NCBI GenBank assembly: GCA_963787195.1 | Contig: CAWBCI010000057.1 | Location: forward strand, 1-7,567 | Length of the DNA: 7,567 nucleotides | Source of the DNA: CAWBCI01 sp963787195 | Lineage (GTDB): Bacteria; Bacteroidota; Bacteroidia; Bacteroidales; JAGOPY01 | Reading direction: 5' to 3' | Shown here: piece by piece, positions 6,336 to 7,567 of the stretch | How positions within the stretch are numbered: position 1 is the stretch's first letter | Layout of the letters: every line of letters begins with the position of its first letter | The notes under the pieces: model-generated | What the model was told of the DNA's origin: nothing | Seen by the model: the letters and a program-made list of their open reading frames with translations, nothing else | Databases searched by the model: none | Position numbers and translations under genes: made by a program

Positions 6336-7567
6336 ATGAACGAATTAATATACAGACCACAGCATAAAGACGAACAGGAATTGAAAGAAGATTTTGTGAT
6401 CAGGATCCTTGAATTTAAGAAATTGATGAACAGCATAAGGACCGATCAGATGGGGAAAGTTCCCCAGCATATTATTATGCAAGGCCGGCGCGGTATGGGG
6501 AAAACCACCCTGATGTATAGAGTGTTTTATGAGGTTCAAAAAGATTTTAGGAAAATCGGCCTGGTTCCGGTGATATTTGGTGAAGAACAATACAGTGTGA
6601 GAACACTTTATAAGTTGTGGGAGCAAATAGCCCGCTTTCTTGAAGATAATGAAAAGGAATATTCGGGCCTTTGGTTTGAAATGCAAAATATTATGGATGA
6701 AGAAGATTATGAAGATAAGTGTTTTGAATTGCTTCAGAGATCTGTCAAAAAAAATAATCATCGCCTGCTTTTACTGATCGACAATTTCGGGATGATGATC
6801 GATAAGTTCTCGAAAAAGGAACAACAACGTTTACGTGAAGTCCTTACTACTTTTCCAGAAATTAAGATAATAGGTGGATCGGCTATGGTTCTGGAAAGTT
6901 TCTTCAAATATGATAAACCTTTCTTCGATTTTTTTAAAATTATAAATCTCGGGCCTTTGAATAGTATTGAAGTTCGAAAACTTCTTCTGAGATTAGGGGA
7001 AAAACATAATACAGAGAAAATAAAAGAAATAATTTCGAATCAGCCTGGTCGAATAGAATCATTAAGAATACTTGCCGGAGGTGTCCCCCGTACTATTGTT
7101 TTACTCTTTAATATATTCCTGGACGATGATCATGGAAATAGTATTGATGACCTGAAAAAACTCCTTGATTTGGTAACCCCTCTTTATAAGCATAGAATGG
7201 ATGAATTGCCTTCACAGCAACAGGAAATCGTGGATAAACTGGCCCTGAACTGGGATGGGATGAGTGTGGCTGAATTGGTAAAAAAAACCCGTATGGAGAG
7301 TAAAGCTATTTCTGCCCAATTAAATAACCTTGTTAAAAACGGAATAATCAGTACTGAAAAATCTACCGGGAAAAATAAATTTTACCAGTTGGAAGAGAGA
7401 TTTTTCAATATCTGGTATCTTATGCAGCATGCTCCCTTGAAAAGCCAGAGGCGGGTCATCTGGCTCACACGCTTCCTTGAATTATGGTGTAATGAAAAAA
7501 TGTTGAATGATGAAGCAATGAGATTTACTAAGAGAGTAAAACAAGAAGTTCTTCAGCCTGAATTTGT
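6336..7567 (+). CDS. P-loop ATPase with winged helix, N-terminal 410 residues (runs off right edge)
   Basis: The frame opens at ATG 6336, 11 bases after the stop of the first ATPase gene, and stays open to the edge. Visible motifs: Walker A GRRGMGKTT (50-58), Walker B LLLLIDNFG (144-152) with Asp149 but Asn150 where many ATPases have Glu, a sensor-1-like IIGGSA (178-183), INLGPLNSIEVRKLL (203-217) and GGVPRTIVLLF (248-258), the lid motif of this family. Residues about 288-350 form a winged helix (LPSQQQEIVDKLAL and then AISAQLNNLVKNGII), followed by ERFFNIWYLM (354-363). I recognise this arrangement from large ATP-binding proteins that carry long helical or tetratricopeptide repeats after this point, but the rest is outside the window. 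No Shine-Dalgarno is seen; translation is probably coupled or from an A-rich leader. No signal peptide. It is distinct in sequence from the first ATPase, not a recent duplicate. Role unknown. Confidence 0.85.
   Translation, partial: MNELIYRPQHKDEQELKEDFVIRILEFKKLMNSIRTDQMGKVPQHIIMQGRRGMGKTTLMYRVFYEVQKDFRKIGLVPVIFGEEQYSVRTLYKLWEQIARFLEDNEKEYSGLWFEMQNIMDEEDYEDKCFELLQRSVKKNNHRLLLLIDNFGMMIDKFSKKEQQRLREVLTTFPEIKIIGGSAMVLESFFKYDKPFFDFFKIINLGPLNSIEVRKLLLRLGEKHNTEKIKEIISNQPGRIESLRILAGGVPRTIVLLFNIFLDDDHGNSIDDLKKLLDLVTPLYKHRMDELPSQQQEIVDKLALNWDGMSVAELVKKTRMESKAISAQLNNLVKNGIISTEKSTGKNKFYQLEERFFNIWYLMQHAPLKSQRRVIWLTRFLELWCNEKMLNDEAMRFTKRVKQEVLQPEF

Noticed and set aside
6345..6761. 138-residue minus-strand open frame, hydrophobic and Phe/Ile-rich
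   Set aside because: It is the antisense of the second ATPase gene, whose frame contains a clear Walker A and Walker B in the same bases.

Overview
The window looks like chromosomal DNA from a member of the Bacteroidota, probably an anaerobic, protein- or amino-acid-fermenting lineage. This is inferred from three things. First, there are several TAnnTTTG-type -7 boxes, two of them with a TTG at the 17-23 base spacing described for Flavobacterium and Bacteroides promoters. Second, the starts mostly lack Shine-Dalgarno sequences and sit in A/T-rich leaders. Third, the gene families fit: a gingipain-type C25 protease, an M64 peptidase and a ptb-buk operon. Genus cannot be read from the sequence.

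Layout. Positions 1-892 (minus strand) hold the N-terminal 297 residues of a secreted gingipain-like C25 protease; its catalytic residues lie outside the window. A 328-base gap (893-1220) carries that gene's -7 box, a 26-bp perfect palindrome and an intrinsic terminator that closes the next operon. Positions 1221-3331 (minus strand) are a ptb-buk operon, which converts an acyl-CoA to the free acid with formation of ATP. It has a clear promoter at 3394-3421. Positions 3509-4780 (minus strand) encode a secreted zinc peptidase of family M64. The divergent gap 4781-5157 contains a 16-copy tandem array of an 8-bp unit, four degenerate units in the same register, a 43-bp interrupted palindrome and a good promoter reading rightward. 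From 5158 to the right edge (plus strand) two P-loop ATPase genes lie 11 bp apart; the second runs off the window.

How the genes work together. The left part fits protein and amino-acid catabolism: two exported proteases plus an ATP-yielding end step that could act on butyryl-CoA or the branched-chain acyl-CoAs from valine, leucine and isoleucine. The right part is different: it is more AT-rich by spot counts, on the other strand, and encodes two unlike regulatory-type ATPases, each with a helix-rich C-terminal part and no recognisable metabolic role. This ATPase pair, behind a boundary rich in repeats and inverted repeats, is the best candidate for an undescribed accessory system. Any function in defence or signalling is inference only.
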